Made by a program: the position numbers and the translations under genes. A stretch of DNA of 64,000 nucleotides, from the NCBI GenBank assembly GCA_039800325.1, contig JBDLQY010000022.1, positions 62,001 to 126,000 on the forward strand, in the 5' to 3' direction. Below are positions 35,533-44,078 of the stretch, piece by piece. Source of the stretch: SYIM01 sp039800325. GTDB taxonomy: Bacteria; Pseudomonadota; Gammaproteobacteria; Burkholderiales; Burkholderiaceae_E. Under the pieces are notes generated by a model. The model was not told where the DNA came from. It was given only the letters and a program-made list of their open reading frames with translations, and ran no database searches. Numbering within the stretch: the stretch's first letter is position 1; each line of letters begins with the position of its first letter.

Positions 35533-36503
35533 ACAGCGCGCCACTGCTTGAGGTTCAGGGTCTGAGCAAGACCTTCAAGCTTGCGCGCGAAGGCTTTCGT
35601 GCTGCGCCCGAGGTGCGCGCGGTAGACGATGTCTCCTTCACAATCGAAGCCGGCGAGGTATTGGGGCTGGTGGGCGAGTCGGGCTCGGGAAAGTCCACCC
35701 TCGGACGGCTGGTGCTGCGTCTGATCGAGCCGAGCGCTGGCTCTGTTCGATTCGAAGGCCAGGACATCACACGTCTGTCCGCGACACAGATACGGCCCTT
35801 GCGCCGCGCCATGCAGATGGTCTTTCAGGATCCCTACGCCAGCCTCAATCCCAGGCGCAACGTGGGCGATGCCATCGCCGAGGTGCTCAAACTGCATGAC
35901 ATCGTGTCGTCCGCCCAGCTGAACACGCGGGTGGCTGAGCTGCTAACCCAGGTGGGTCTGAACGCAGACGACGCACGGCGACGTCCACGAGAATTTTCCG
36001 GTGGCCAACGTCAGCGCATTGCCATCGCGCGGGCACTGGCCGTGGGGCCCCGTCTGCTGGTCGCTGATGAACCGGTCTCAGCGCTCGATGTGTCGGTTCA
36101 GGCCGGCATTCTGGCGCTGATGCGCGAACTGCAGTCGCGGCTGCAGCTGGCCATGTTGTTTATCTCGCATGATCTGGGTGTGGTGGAGGTGATGGCTGAT
36201 CGGGTCATGGTGTTATATCTGGGCCGGGTCATGGAAGTCGCCCCCACACGGGCGCTCTATACCCAGCCCAATCATCCCTACACCGCCGGACTACTCGCCT
36301 CGGCGCCGCAGCTCGCCGCGGGCAAGCGCCCCGCTGTGGTGCTGCGCGATGAGATTCCGTCGCCAGCCAACCCACCCAGCGGCTGCGTATTCCGCACGCG
36401 CTGTCCGTTTGCGCAAGAGCGCTGTGCTGTCGAAGTACCGCAGCTTCAGGTGACTGGCCCCGGTCGAGCCCACGCCTGTCTACGCGACGACTTGAGTTTT
36501 TAA
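35529..36503 (+). CDS. Oligopeptide/dipeptide ABC transporter ATPase (DppF/OppF type)
   Basis: A 324-residue partner ATPase with Walker A GESGSGKSTL, the Q-loop FQDPYASLNPR, signature FSGGQRQRIAIA and Walker B LLVADEPVSALD. The C-terminal GCVFRTRCPFAQERC motif is that of the OppF family. ATG at 35529 overlaps the DppD-type stop by 4 bp. The ATPases are separated from their permeases by two enzyme genes and the binding protein, a layout common in beta-proteobacterial catabolic clusters. Confidence 0.93.
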   Translation: MNSAPLLEVQGLSKTFKLAREGFRAAPEVRAVDDVSFTIEAGEVLGLVGESGSGKSTLGRLVLRLIEPSAGSVRFEGQDITRLSATQIRPLRRAMQMVFQDPYASLNPRRNVGDAIAEVLKLHDIVSSAQLNTRVAELLTQVGLNADDARRRPREFSGGQRQRIAIARALAVGPRLLVADEPVSALDVSVQAGILALMRELQSRLQLAMLFISHDLGVVEVMADRVMVLYLGRVMEVAPTRALYTQPNHPYTAGLLASAPQLAAGKRPAVVLRDEIPSPANPPSGCVFRTRCPFAQERCAVEVPQLQVTGPGRAHACLRDDLSF

Positions 36504-36506
36504 ATC

Positions 36507-37490
36507 ATGCAACCAAGCATTTCTGTTCGCTCAGGTACCGTGATGATCATCGGTGGCCGCGGCTTCGTGGGCGCCGCCATTGCACGACATTTTCTTGCGC
36601 AGGGTCGCTCTGTACACATATTCGGTCCCGACAGCGCGGTGCCGCTTACAGCGGGCGCGACACAGACCCTGGGATCGATCGAAGACCCGAGCGCGCTACG
36701 AACAGTGCTCTCAGAAGTGGCGCCCACTGATGTCGTCAATCTAGCGGCCTTCTCCGCCGGCCCGGTGGGTTTATCGCGTTCGGGTGAAGTCGACCCCGAG
36801 CGCATGCTGGCGGTCAATGTGCTGGGGTTTCGTCGCCTGCTCGAGGCGCTCGTGCAGGCGGGACACAAAAGACTCATCTGGATGAGCTCCACCGTCGTGC
36901 TCGGGCCCGATCAAAGCCCGGGTACACGTCTGGATGAAAACGCACCGCGACGGCCGCTGACGCACTACGGCATGAGCAAGATGCTGGCCGAAGACCTGGC
37001 TTTGTATTACCGCGAGCGCTATGGCCTGGAGGCGGTTGGGCTGCGCATACCGCTGATGATGGGGCCGGGCTTATGGTACGAAGGCGCAGCCTCTCCGCTT
37101 AAGCATCTGGCTGCCACTGCCGTGGCCGGCGCACAGCCCGTCGTCAAAGCACCCGGTGTGCGCTTTGATGCCATGCATGTGGCTGACGCCGGCGATCTGG
37201 TGGCGGCCCTATTGGCTGCGCCTGCCGGTACGCTGGCGCCCATCTATCACGTGGCGGGCTTCACCACCGACTACCGCGAGATCATCCGGGTACTCGCCGA
37301 GCAGGTGCCCGGCTTTGCTCCCACCCTGATCGAAGAGATACCGGGCATCGTGTACCCCCTGGTCTCACAGGCCCGCGTCGAGCGCGACACCGGTTGGCGA
37401 CATCGCCGAGAGCTGAAAGCCACGCTGATCGACATGCTGAACGAGCATGATGCAAGCACCCGTCTTATCGATCCCGGATACAAACCGTGA
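36507..37490 (+). CDS. NAD-dependent epimerase/dehydratase family protein
   Basis: A 327-residue extended SDR with GGRGFVGAAIARHFL as the nucleotide site, the SSTVV serine block and the catalytic pair YGMSK. It follows the DppF-type ATPase by 3 bp and is co-translated or closely coupled with the RidA gene. The substrate is unknown; the context suggests a step in breakdown of the imported compound and not cell-wall sugar synthesis. Confidence 0.85.
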   Translation: MQPSISVRSGTVMIIGGRGFVGAAIARHFLAQGRSVHIFGPDSAVPLTAGATQTLGSIEDPSALRTVLSEVAPTDVVNLAAFSAGPVGLSRSGEVDPERMLAVNVLGFRRLLEALVQAGHKRLIWMSSTVVLGPDQSPGTRLDENAPRRPLTHYGMSKMLAEDLALYYRERYGLEAVGLRIPLMMGPGLWYEGAASPLKHLAATAVAGAQPVVKAPGVRFDAMHVADAGDLVAALLAAPAGTLAPIYHVAGFTTDYREIIRVLAEQVPGFAPTLIEEIPGIVYPLVSQARVERDTGWRHRRELKATLIDMLNEHDASTRLIDPGYKP

Positions 37491-37501
37491 AGGAGACTCT
37501 G

Positions 37502-37963
37502 ATGACCATTGAACAGCGACTGACAGAGCTGGGACTGGTGCTGCCACCGCCGCGGCCACCCGCCTTTTCTTATGTAGCGGTGGCCCGCGATGGCAATACC
37601 GCCTGGGTCTCGGGTCAGCTGCCCTGGGCCACCGACGGCAGCCTGCCCAAGGGAAAGCTGGGGGCTGAGCTTGATGTGGCGGCGGGCAAACTGGTGGCGC
37701 GTCAATGCGTGCTAAACGGTCTGGCCGTGCTTAAAGACAGTCTGGGCAGCCTTGATTCGGTAGCCCGTATCCTCAAAGTGACAGGCTTCGTCGCCAGCGC
37801 GGGTGGATTTATCGAGCAGCCGGCGGTCGTCGATGGCGCCTCGCAGCTACTGCTGGACATCTTCGGCGATGCGGGACGGCATGCACGTTCAGCAGTGGGG
37901 GTCGCTGAGTTGCCACGCGGCGTTCCCGTCGAGGTTGAGTTTGTAGTTGCCGTGCGCAGCTAA
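37502..37963 (+). CDS. RidA/YjgF family protein
   Basis: A 153-residue protein of the YjgF/YER057c/UK114 superfamily, of the longer subgroup that starts with ERLAELG-like sequence (here EQRLTELGL). The VSGQLPWATDG, VARILKVTGFVAS and GVAELPRGVPVEVEFVV blocks are clear. The ATG at 37502 has AAGGAG eight bases upstream and is preferred to the GTG at 37487. RidA proteins deaminate reactive enamines and imines; its presence in the operon hints at a nitrogen-containing substrate, which is inference. It ends 101 bp before the binding-protein gene. Confidence 0.9.
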   Translation: MTIEQRLTELGLVLPPPRPPAFSYVAVARDGNTAWVSGQLPWATDGSLPKGKLGAELDVAAGKLVARQCVLNGLAVLKDSLGSLDSVARILKVTGFVASAGGFIEQPAVVDGASQLLLDIFGDAGRHARSAVGVAELPRGVPVEVEFVVAVRS

Positions 37964-38064
37964 AACGCAGGCCCTTCCTTCCACTTCAGACCGACGCGGC
38001 TTGACGGCGCGTCGGCAATGTCCCAACCTGAGTGTCTATTCGCTCACGCAACCGGAGGAGAACC

Positions 38065-39642
38065 ATGAGTATAAAAAGCTGGGCAACCCGATTCGCGGCT
38101 GGCGCAATCGCGGCCACGCTAACGGCTGGAGTCTGGGCGCAGGATGCCCTGATCTACGGCAAGTCCGATCCCGCAGCCAAAGTGGGCGGTCGCATGACGA
38201 TTGGCTCGCTCACCGAGCCGCCCGCCCTTGACCCCTACCACCAGGCCGCCGATGCACGTATCCGGGTGACGGTGCTGGCCTACCAGGGCCTGTTCTATGA
38301 GAGCGCCACTGGCGAAGCCATTCCGCTGCTGGCTGAAAGCTACACCGTGTCGCCTGACGGCTTAAGTTACACCTTCAAGCTGCGCAAAGGCGTCAAGTTT
38401 CACACCGGTCAGACCATGACCGCGGCCGACGTCAAGTACAGCTACGACTATCTGCGCGACCCGAAAAATGGCTCGCCCGGCGCCGGAGACCTGTCAACGG
38501 TTGACTCGATTGAAGCGCCCGACGACCAAACCGTCACTTTCAAACTGTCGCGCAAGAACGGTCTTCTTCCTATCACGCTCACCCATCGCTACGGTGGCGT
38601 AATTCCCAAAGACTATTTCGCCACGCCTGATGCGCGCACCAAACTGAATGAAGTTTCAGTCGGCACGGGTCCTTTCAAACTCAAGCAGTTCCGCCAGAAC
38701 TCGGTGCTGGTCTTTGAGAAATTCAAGGACTACTGGCAGGCGGGCCTGCCCTACCTGGATGAAGTCACCTTCGCCTTCATGCCTAACTCAGCCGCCATGG
38801 TGGTAGCCGCGCAGAATCGTCGTATCGATATGGGTATTTTCACCCGGCCGCAAGACGCCGAGACGCTGTCCAAGGTTCCGGGCGTCAAACTGGTGCGCAC
38901 GCCATCCATGAATCAGAAGAGTATTGATCTGGGCTCTGAGCACCCGATTCTTCAAGACGTTCGGGTTCGTCAAGCGATTGCCCTGGCCATCGACAAAGAG
39001 TCTGTCATGAAGGCGTCCATCTCTGGCTACGGTCAGGTACTGGGCACTATGGTGGCCGGTATGCAAGAGCGCTGGGGTCTGCCGCTTGATCAGGTTCCCA
39101 ACCAGAAGGTTGATCTCGAACGCGCCAAGAAGCTGTTAGCCGAGGCCGGTCACCCCAACGGCTTTGAGATCGACATCACCACCATCATCGGCTACGACTG
39201 GATGGATGCGGCCTCGGTCACTATCGCCGACCAGCTCAAGCGCATCGGCATCAGGCTCAACATCAAGAAGATTGAGCTGGGTGTCTGGGTACGTAACTTC
39301 CAAAGCAAGCAGATGGGCTTTACGTTCAATGACTGGCCATCCTCACCCGACCCCAGTCTGCTGTTCTACCGCCACTTCAGGGCAGCCCCCCTGGGCGCGG
39401 ATTTCCGCAATTGGAAGAATGAGCAGGCCAGCATCCTGCTGGATCGCGGTCGCGAAGAGTCTGACTACGCCACTCGTCGCAAGATTTATAGCGACTTCCA
39501 GAAGATCCTCGCCGAGACAGTACCCACCATCATGATGTTCTCATCCGATCTGCTGGCCGTCGAGCGTGATCGCGTGCGTAATCATCAGCAGCATCCCACC
39601 GGCTGGTACTTCGGTCTGGCCAAGACCTGGCTGGCTGATTAA
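38065..39642 (+). CDS. ABC transporter substrate-binding protein, family 5
   Basis: A 525-residue periplasmic binding protein of the SBP_bac_5 (DppA/OppA) family. A signal peptide (FAAGAIAATLTAGVWAQDA) is cut near residue 25. The mature protein shows the GGRMTIGSLTEPPALDPY opening and GVKFHTGQTMTAADVKYSYD, both family marks. The ATG at 38065 has a strong GGAGGAG site and is preferred to upstream codons from 38032. Two perfect hairpins follow before the permease genes and may raise its expression relative to them. The ligand could be a peptide, an opine or another carboxylate; it cannot be read from the sequence. Confidence 0.93.
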   Translation: MSIKSWATRFAAGAIAATLTAGVWAQDALIYGKSDPAAKVGGRMTIGSLTEPPALDPYHQAADARIRVTVLAYQGLFYESATGEAIPLLAESYTVSPDGLSYTFKLRKGVKFHTGQTMTAADVKYSYDYLRDPKNGSPGAGDLSTVDSIEAPDDQTVTFKLSRKNGLLPITLTHRYGGVIPKDYFATPDARTKLNEVSVGTGPFKLKQFRQNSVLVFEKFKDYWQAGLPYLDEVTFAFMPNSAAMVVAAQNRRIDMGIFTRPQDAETLSKVPGVKLVRTPSMNQKSIDLGSEHPILQDVRVRQAIALAIDKESVMKASISGYGQVLGTMVAGMQERWGLPLDQVPNQKVDLERAKKLLAEAGHPNGFEIDITTIIGYDWMDAASVTIADQLKRIGIRLNIKKIELGVWVRNFQSKQMGFTFNDWPSSPDPSLLFYRHFRAAPLGADFRNWKNEQASILLDRGREESDYATRRKIYSDFQKILAETVPTIMMFSSDLLAVERDRVRNHQQHPTGWYFGLAKTWLAD

Positions 39643-39648
39643 GACCTC

Positions 39649-39691
39649 GGGCTGACGCTGCGCCGTATCACGAGCAGTTCCGCGTCAGCCC
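39649..39691 (+). terminator. Hairpin after the binding-protein gene (1)
   Basis: GGGCTGACGC at 39649-39658 is an exact inverted repeat of GCGTCAGCCC at 39682-39691. With the second hairpin it lies in the 110-bp gap between binding protein and permease. Such hairpins often give partial termination or protect the 3' end so that the binding protein is made in excess. Confidence 0.5.
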
Positions 39692-39715
39692 CTCGCCCGC
39701 AGCCGGTTAGCGCCG

Positions 39716-39742
39716 ACCGCGGGCTACGGCTCAGCCCGCGGT
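39716..39742 (+). terminator. Hairpin before the permease genes (2)
   Basis: ACCGCGGGCT at 39716-39725 pairs perfectly with AGCCCGCGGT at 39733-39742 with a 7-base loop, ending 10 bases before the permease ATG at 39753. It could mask the ribosome site or stop part of the transcripts. A short T-poor tail (CCTTGTCC) follows. Confidence 0.5.
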
Positions 39743-39752
39743 CCTTGTCCTC

Positions 39753-40694
39753 ATGCTGAAATTTGTACTGTCACGACTGGCCAGTGCACTGCTGGCCGCG
39801 TTGGCCTCCAGTCTGGTCGTGTTCGCCCTGATGCGCGCGGTTCCCGGCGATATCGTGGCCCAGATGATGGGGCAGGCCGGTGACGCCACTGCAGCGCAGG
39901 CACTGCGTGGTTTTTTCGGTCTTGACCGTCCGCTTATCGCGCAGTTCGGTGACTGGTTGATGCAACTCGCCCGGGGCGACCTGGGCCGCAGTTGGTATCA
40001 GGGCAAGCCCGTCACGCGCCTGATTAATGAAGCCTTCATGGTGACGCTGCAGGTGGCATTGTTCACCCTCGTGTTGGCTACCCTGATTGGTGTGCCGCTG
40101 GGCGTTATTGCCGGTATCCGCGAGGGTAGCCGTCTCGATGCCGCCATACAGACCTTTAACCTCATCGGTCTGTCCGCGCCGGTGTTCTGGGTTGGGCTCA
40201 TGCTGCTGGTGGGTGCCTCGGTGTTTTTGCAGTGGTCGCCGCCCTTTGCCTACATGTCACCGTCTGAGAATCTGGCTGACAACCTGTCGATCGTCATCCT
40301 GCCCGTACTGAGCCTGGCGCTTCTGCAGGCTGCAGCCTATAGCCACTTTGTGCGCGACTGTATGGTTGCCGAACTACGCCGTGACTACATCCGCGCCGCC
40401 ATCGCCAAGGGGCTACCGGCTTCGCAGGTGTATTTCAAGCATGCGCTGCGCAATATCCTGATTCCGCTGACTACCTTTATGGGTCTGATTCTTATTCAGA
40501 TTCTGGGGGGCACGGTGGTCATCGAGTCGCTGTTCTCGCTGCCCGGGCTGGGCCGATTAATACTTTCCGGCATCCAGGGACGAGACTATCCGGTCGTGCA
40601 GGGCGCTTTGCTTTTTGTGGTCCTGATCGCCATCGTGGTCAACTTCTTCATCGATCTGCTCTACGGCCTGATCGACCCCAGGCTTAAGCCGTAA
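39753..40694 (+). CDS. ABC transporter permease, DppB type
   Basis: A 313-residue permease with six predicted helices and the EAA-loop region AAIAKGLPASQVYFKHALRN that contacts the ATPases. The N-terminal helix plus MRAVPGDIVAQMMG is the typical DppB start, and the C-terminus has VIESLFSLPGLGRL. Paired with the DppC-type gene 2 bp downstream. No obvious ribosome site precedes the ATG, which lies just after the second hairpin. Confidence 0.93.
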   Translation: MLKFVLSRLASALLAALASSLVVFALMRAVPGDIVAQMMGQAGDATAAQALRGFFGLDRPLIAQFGDWLMQLARGDLGRSWYQGKPVTRLINEAFMVTLQVALFTLVLATLIGVPLGVIAGIREGSRLDAAIQTFNLIGLSAPVFWVGLMLLVGASVFLQWSPPFAYMSPSENLADNLSIVILPVLSLALLQAAAYSHFVRDCMVAELRRDYIRAAIAKGLPASQVYFKHALRNILIPLTTFMGLILIQILGGTVVIESLFSLPGLGRLILSGIQGRDYPVVQGALLFVVLIAIVVNFFIDLLYGLIDPRLKP

Positions 40695-40696
40695 AC

Positions 40697-41566
40697 ATGG
40701 GCGCCTCCATCGTGACCAAGTCACCCGGCGCCCTGATGCGGCTGCGCACAGGTTTGGGCGCAATCCTGTCGAGCTCGCCGGCGCGTGCGCTCAGCCTCAT
40801 CATGTTGGTTGTGCTGGCAACCCTCGTTGTCGCACCTGAGCTTATTGCGACGCAGTCGCCGTTGGCGGTCGATCCGTCCCGGGCACTCAAACCGCCATCG
40901 GCTGAGCACTGGTTTGGTACCGATGATGTGGGGCGCGACTTGTTTGCCCGTGTTATTCACGCCACTCGAATCACGCTGGGGTTGGTTGCAGGTGCGCTGC
41001 TGATATCGGCGATCCTGGGCGGCACGCTGGGTCTGATCGCAGGTTTCAGGGGCGGGTGGGTCGATCTGGTCACCGCGCGGGCGGTCGATGTCATCCTGAC
41101 TTTCCCGCCCATCATCGCCGGCGTGGTCATTACCGGTGTGTTGGGGCCGGGAGCTGGCAATCTCATCCTAGCTCTCGCGGTCGTGTATCTGCCCATGTTC
41201 TTTCGCATCGCGCGCTCGGGGGCACTGGCCGAGAGCAAGCGCACCTATGTCGAGGCCTCGCGCGCGCTGGGTTTTGGCGAGCTTAGTATTTTGCTGCGGC
41301 AGGTAGCGCCCAATGTGCTGCCGCTGGTGCTTATGCAATACGTCATTCTGTTTCCGCTGGCCCTGCAGATCGAAGCGGCCCTGGGTTTTCTGGGTCTGGG
41401 CGTTGCACCGCCCACGCCCGACTGGGGTGCCATCCTCGAGCAGGGCAAAAACTTCATTTTGGTAGCCTGGTGGATATCCCTTTGGCCAGGCCTGTTCTTG
41501 CTCGCATCAGCCTTCGCCGTGATGGTCTTCGGCCGGGCATTGCAACAAAGGCTTGACGCCAGCTGA
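40697..41566 (+). CDS. ABC transporter permease, DppC type
   Basis: A 289-residue permease with the family marks HWFGTDDVGRDLFARVIHATRI near residue 73 and the EAA loop EASRALGFGELSILLRQVAPN. The GLGVAPPTPDWGAIL sequence before the last helix is typical of DppC. It starts 2 bp after DppB and closes the transport operon. A repeat patch follows its stop. Confidence 0.93.
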   Translation: MGASIVTKSPGALMRLRTGLGAILSSSPARALSLIMLVVLATLVVAPELIATQSPLAVDPSRALKPPSAEHWFGTDDVGRDLFARVIHATRITLGLVAGALLISAILGGTLGLIAGFRGGWVDLVTARAVDVILTFPPIIAGVVITGVLGPGAGNLILALAVVYLPMFFRIARSGALAESKRTYVEASRALGFGELSILLRQVAPNVLPLVLMQYVILFPLALQIEAALGFLGLGVAPPTPDWGAILEQGKNFILVAWWISLWPGLFLLASAFAVMVFGRALQQRLDAS

Positions 41567-41570
41567 GCCC

Positions 41571-41650
41571 TGACCTGACCCGACCCGACCCGACCCGACC
41601 CGCCCCGACCTAAGCTGACCTAGGCTGACTTAAGCCGACTTATGCTGACA
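41571..41650. repeat. Composite short tandem repeats (5-bp and 10-bp units)
   Basis: Directly after the DppC-type gene, 41571-41610 consists of about eight imperfect copies of a pentamer, consensus CGACC (first units TGACC). It changes at 41611 into four copies of a 10-base unit: TAAGCTGACC, TAGGCTGACT, TAAGCCGACT and TATGCTGACA. Both share a CTGACC-like core, so the longer unit may derive from two pentamers. No coding frame is involved. It is the only clear microsatellite in the window. Confidence 0.85.
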
Positions 41651-41708
41651 CGCCCCCGGCTCCCGAGGACTCATTTGCCGCCCGACTCACCTTTTTCAGA
41701 GGCCCGTC

Positions 41709-42344
41709 ATGACCGTTAGTCTGAGTCTTTATGAAGACTGTATTTCCCCAACCAGCCCGCTCAACTGGCCCGCTGCCGTACGCGGCATTTATGTGCGCAG
41801 AGGCCAGATACGTCTGGCTTCAGGGGGCGCAACCACAGACATGGCACAGGGACAATGCCGTCTCTTCACCCAAAGCCTGTCGCTGTCCGGAGACGGCGAG
41901 ATCTGGACCTTCGAATTAAGTGCGCAGACGGTGGCTTCGTTGAGTAAACAGGCCGATGCTCGACTGATCCTTTCGCATGACATCGAACTCGACGCCACCA
42001 AACCCTTGGTCATGCGCTGTGACCATGTGGCGTTTCCACCGTCCATCGAGACACCCAAGCACGGACACAAGGCAGCCGGTATCCGCCGGCTGGTCACCGG
42101 GCGTCTCATCGCTGAGATCGGCAACGAGTCACGTCGCATTGACGCCGGAGAAGCCTGGTTTGAGTCTGGGCATGATCCGGTGGTGGGTCGCTCCATTGCC
42201 CCGGACAGCGCTTTTGTGCGCGCTTTGGTACTGCCTGTGCGCCTGCACGGCAAACCCACCTTCATCGCCTGGGACGCGGCCGCTGCCGCCCAGCCGCGAG
42301 GCACGACCCGGACCGAGTTCTTTGACACGGTGGTTCAGCTCTGA
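41709..42344 (+). CDS. Cupin-like protein of unknown function
   Basis: A 211-residue protein without a recognised family name. The pattern of short beta-strands and the region around residues 115-150 (HGHKAAGIRRLVTGRL, then IDAGEAWFESG) resembles a cupin barrel, and the N-terminal half looks like a second, degenerate barrel. The first part (YVRRGQIRL...QGQCRLF) also fits a cupin. Possible metal ligands are His117 and His119. It has its own start 142 bp after the permease operon, beyond the repeat patch, so it may be separately transcribed. Enzyme or sensor roles are equally possible. Confidence 0.65.
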   Translation: MTVSLSLYEDCISPTSPLNWPAAVRGIYVRRGQIRLASGGATTDMAQGQCRLFTQSLSLSGDGEIWTFELSAQTVASLSKQADARLILSHDIELDATKPLVMRCDHVAFPPSIETPKHGHKAAGIRRLVTGRLIAEIGNESRRIDAGEAWFESGHDPVVGRSIAPDSAFVRALVLPVRLHGKPTFIAWDAAAAAQPRGTTRTEFFDTVVQL

Positions 42345-42541
42345 GGCGCCGCCTGTCGCGCTCAAGCGATCGCGCCAATCCGGTCGACGCAGCCGCCCGA
42401 CCCTGGCGAGATAACCGTATGGCCTGCAGCTTTAACCCTCAATTGAGGCGCTTTGCTTGTCGCTGGTATTGGGGATACCGCTAGTCGGCTCTTACGTTTA
42501 TTTACGTATAAAGGCAAATTTTGCAGTTATCATGGCGGATT

Positions 42542-42967
42542 ATGCGTACAGACCTCCCTTCCGCCACTACCAAGCTCGACTTCGCCAAACGCCTATCCCA
42601 GGCTATGGAAGAGGCCGGTTACAGCCCTAAGCCATCCGTGCTTGAGCGCGAATTCAATCAGCGCTTCGACGGCAAGCCGATGACGCTACACGGTGTCAGA
42701 CGGTGGCTGCTGGGCGAGACTCTGCCGTCACAGGACAAATTGTTGGTTTTGGCTGAATGGCTTGACGTGCCTCCGCATCAGTTGCGATTCGGTGAAGACC
42801 TCACCAATCGTATCGAGGCCCGCCGCGCCCGCTGGGACCGATCCGTCAGCGCCCAAGATCGCGATGCACTCGAAGCGTATTTGTCGCTGCCGATTACGCA
42901 GCGTCGGGTTCTACGGGAAGTTATCGCGGCCTTCGCCACGGCAGCCGGCACCGGTTCAGCCGACTAG
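42542..42967 (+). CDS. XRE-like helix-turn-helix DNA-binding protein
   Basis: A 141-residue protein whose first 80 residues look like a helix-turn-helix of the Cro/CI type: FAKRLSQAMEEAGY is the first helix pair and LHGVRRWLLGETLPSQDKLLVLAEWLDV the recognition and following helices. The C-terminal part is helical and may dimerise. ATG at 42542 was chosen over an in-frame codon at 42521. The 60 bp before it are noticeably A+T-rich (TTACGTTTATTTACGTATAAAGG), as expected of a promoter or operator, perhaps autoregulated. Targets unknown. Confidence 0.75.
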   Translation: MRTDLPSATTKLDFAKRLSQAMEEAGYSPKPSVLEREFNQRFDGKPMTLHGVRRWLLGETLPSQDKLLVLAEWLDVPPHQLRFGEDLTNRIEARRARWDRSVSAQDRDALEAYLSLPITQRRVLREVIAAFATAAGTGSAD

Positions 42968-42990
42968 AGCCAACTGTCGCCTGGGGCTTT

Positions 42991-43971
42991 TTAAGCAGCG
43001 CCGGACTCAATCTGCGCCTCGAACATGCGCAGACGCTTGTATACCGACAGCAACTCGACAATCGTCGACCAGCTGGTTACCAGATACTGAAAAGATTCCT
43101 GCACCTTGCCAAAGGCGCGGATGATCTGCTGCATGACACCCAGTGTGAGTGCTCCCGACACGATGGTTGGGCCCAGCGCGAGGTAAGGCACCAGGACGCT
43201 GAACTGCAGATAAGACCATTTAGCCACATCGAAATACAGGTAGTGAAAAAACAGCCGGAAATAATTTCTACGCACGTCTGCGAATAAGTCGGATAGCGCC
43301 GGCGGGCGCGCCCGATCGGCATGGTCCTCGCCCAGAACCAGCTCCTTGCGAAATGCAGCCTCAACCCGCTGGTTGTGATACTCGAGGCCTGGCAGCTTAA
43401 AGCCGACCAGCGCCATCAAGACGGTGCCAAACATTGAGAACACAATCGCCACATAGACCAGCGACTGCGACACCTCGCCGATCCAGGGAAGCTCTCGTAC
43501 ATTTGCCGACAGACCCCACAGAATCGGCAGAAACGCCAGCAGCGTCAGCACACTGCGAATAAAGCTCACGCCCAGTCCTTCCATGATGCGGGCAAACCGC
43601 ATCGTGTCTTCCTGTACCCGTTGCGAGGCACCCTCAATGCGGCGTACCGAGTCCCAGTGTGAAAGGTAATAGTCGTTCATCGCGGTACGCCAGCGAAACA
43701 CCCAATGCTTGATGAAAAACTCGAGCACCACCGCAATGGTGATGAACAGTGCGGCTATCTGTCCAAAGCTGGCCAGATAACCAAAGTATTCGGGCAAGGT
43801 CACCGCGCCTGGCGTGCCGAGTGCTTTCTGAATCAGGTTATAAAAGCCACCAAACCACTCGTTGATCTGCACATCGAGCTCGACCTTGTACCAGGTGGCA
43901 TACAGAATGAGCCCCGTTCCCAGAACCGACCAGGCGAACCAGCGTCGCGACAGGAAAAATGAACGAAACAT
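42991..43971 (-). CDS. SbmA/BacA-like peptide transporter family protein
   Basis: A 326-residue inner-membrane protein that matches the SbmA/BacA family, which resembles ABC transporter membrane domains without an ATPase and imports peptides driven by proton gradient. It has about seven hydrophobic segments and the family blocks FYNLIQKAL, WRTAMNDYYLSHW, EGASQRVQEDTMRFA and LTLGVMQQIIRAFGKVQESFQYL. It is about 80 residues shorter than E. coli SbmA (406) at the ends. The ATG at 43971 has AAGGTG before it. It stands alone and is convergent with the XRE gene. Confidence 0.88.
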   Translation of the reverse strand: MFRSFFLSRRWFAWSVLGTGLILYATWYKVELDVQINEWFGGFYNLIQKALGTPGAVTLPEYFGYLASFGQIAALFITIAVVLEFFIKHWVFRWRTAMNDYYLSHWDSVRRIEGASQRVQEDTMRFARIMEGLGVSFIRSVLTLLAFLPILWGLSANVRELPWIGEVSQSLVYVAIVFSMFGTVLMALVGFKLPGLEYHNQRVEAAFRKELVLGEDHADRARPPALSDLFADVRRNYFRLFFHYLYFDVAKWSYLQFSVLVPYLALGPTIVSGALTLGVMQQIIRAFGKVQESFQYLVTSWSTIVELLSVYKRLRMFEAQIESGAA

Positions 43972-44078
43972 CGTGTCACACCTTTACCGTGAGGGCGTTG
44001 AATTGAGTCAGTCGCAAGCCTGAAGGCCTTCGTGTGCCGTGACGGCCAAGTTGAACAGTCCAGACGATCGTACGCGCT

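Noticed and set aside
41571..41650. Repeat patch considered as a CRISPR array
   Set aside because: Units are 5 and 10 bases with no spacers, and no cas genes are near.
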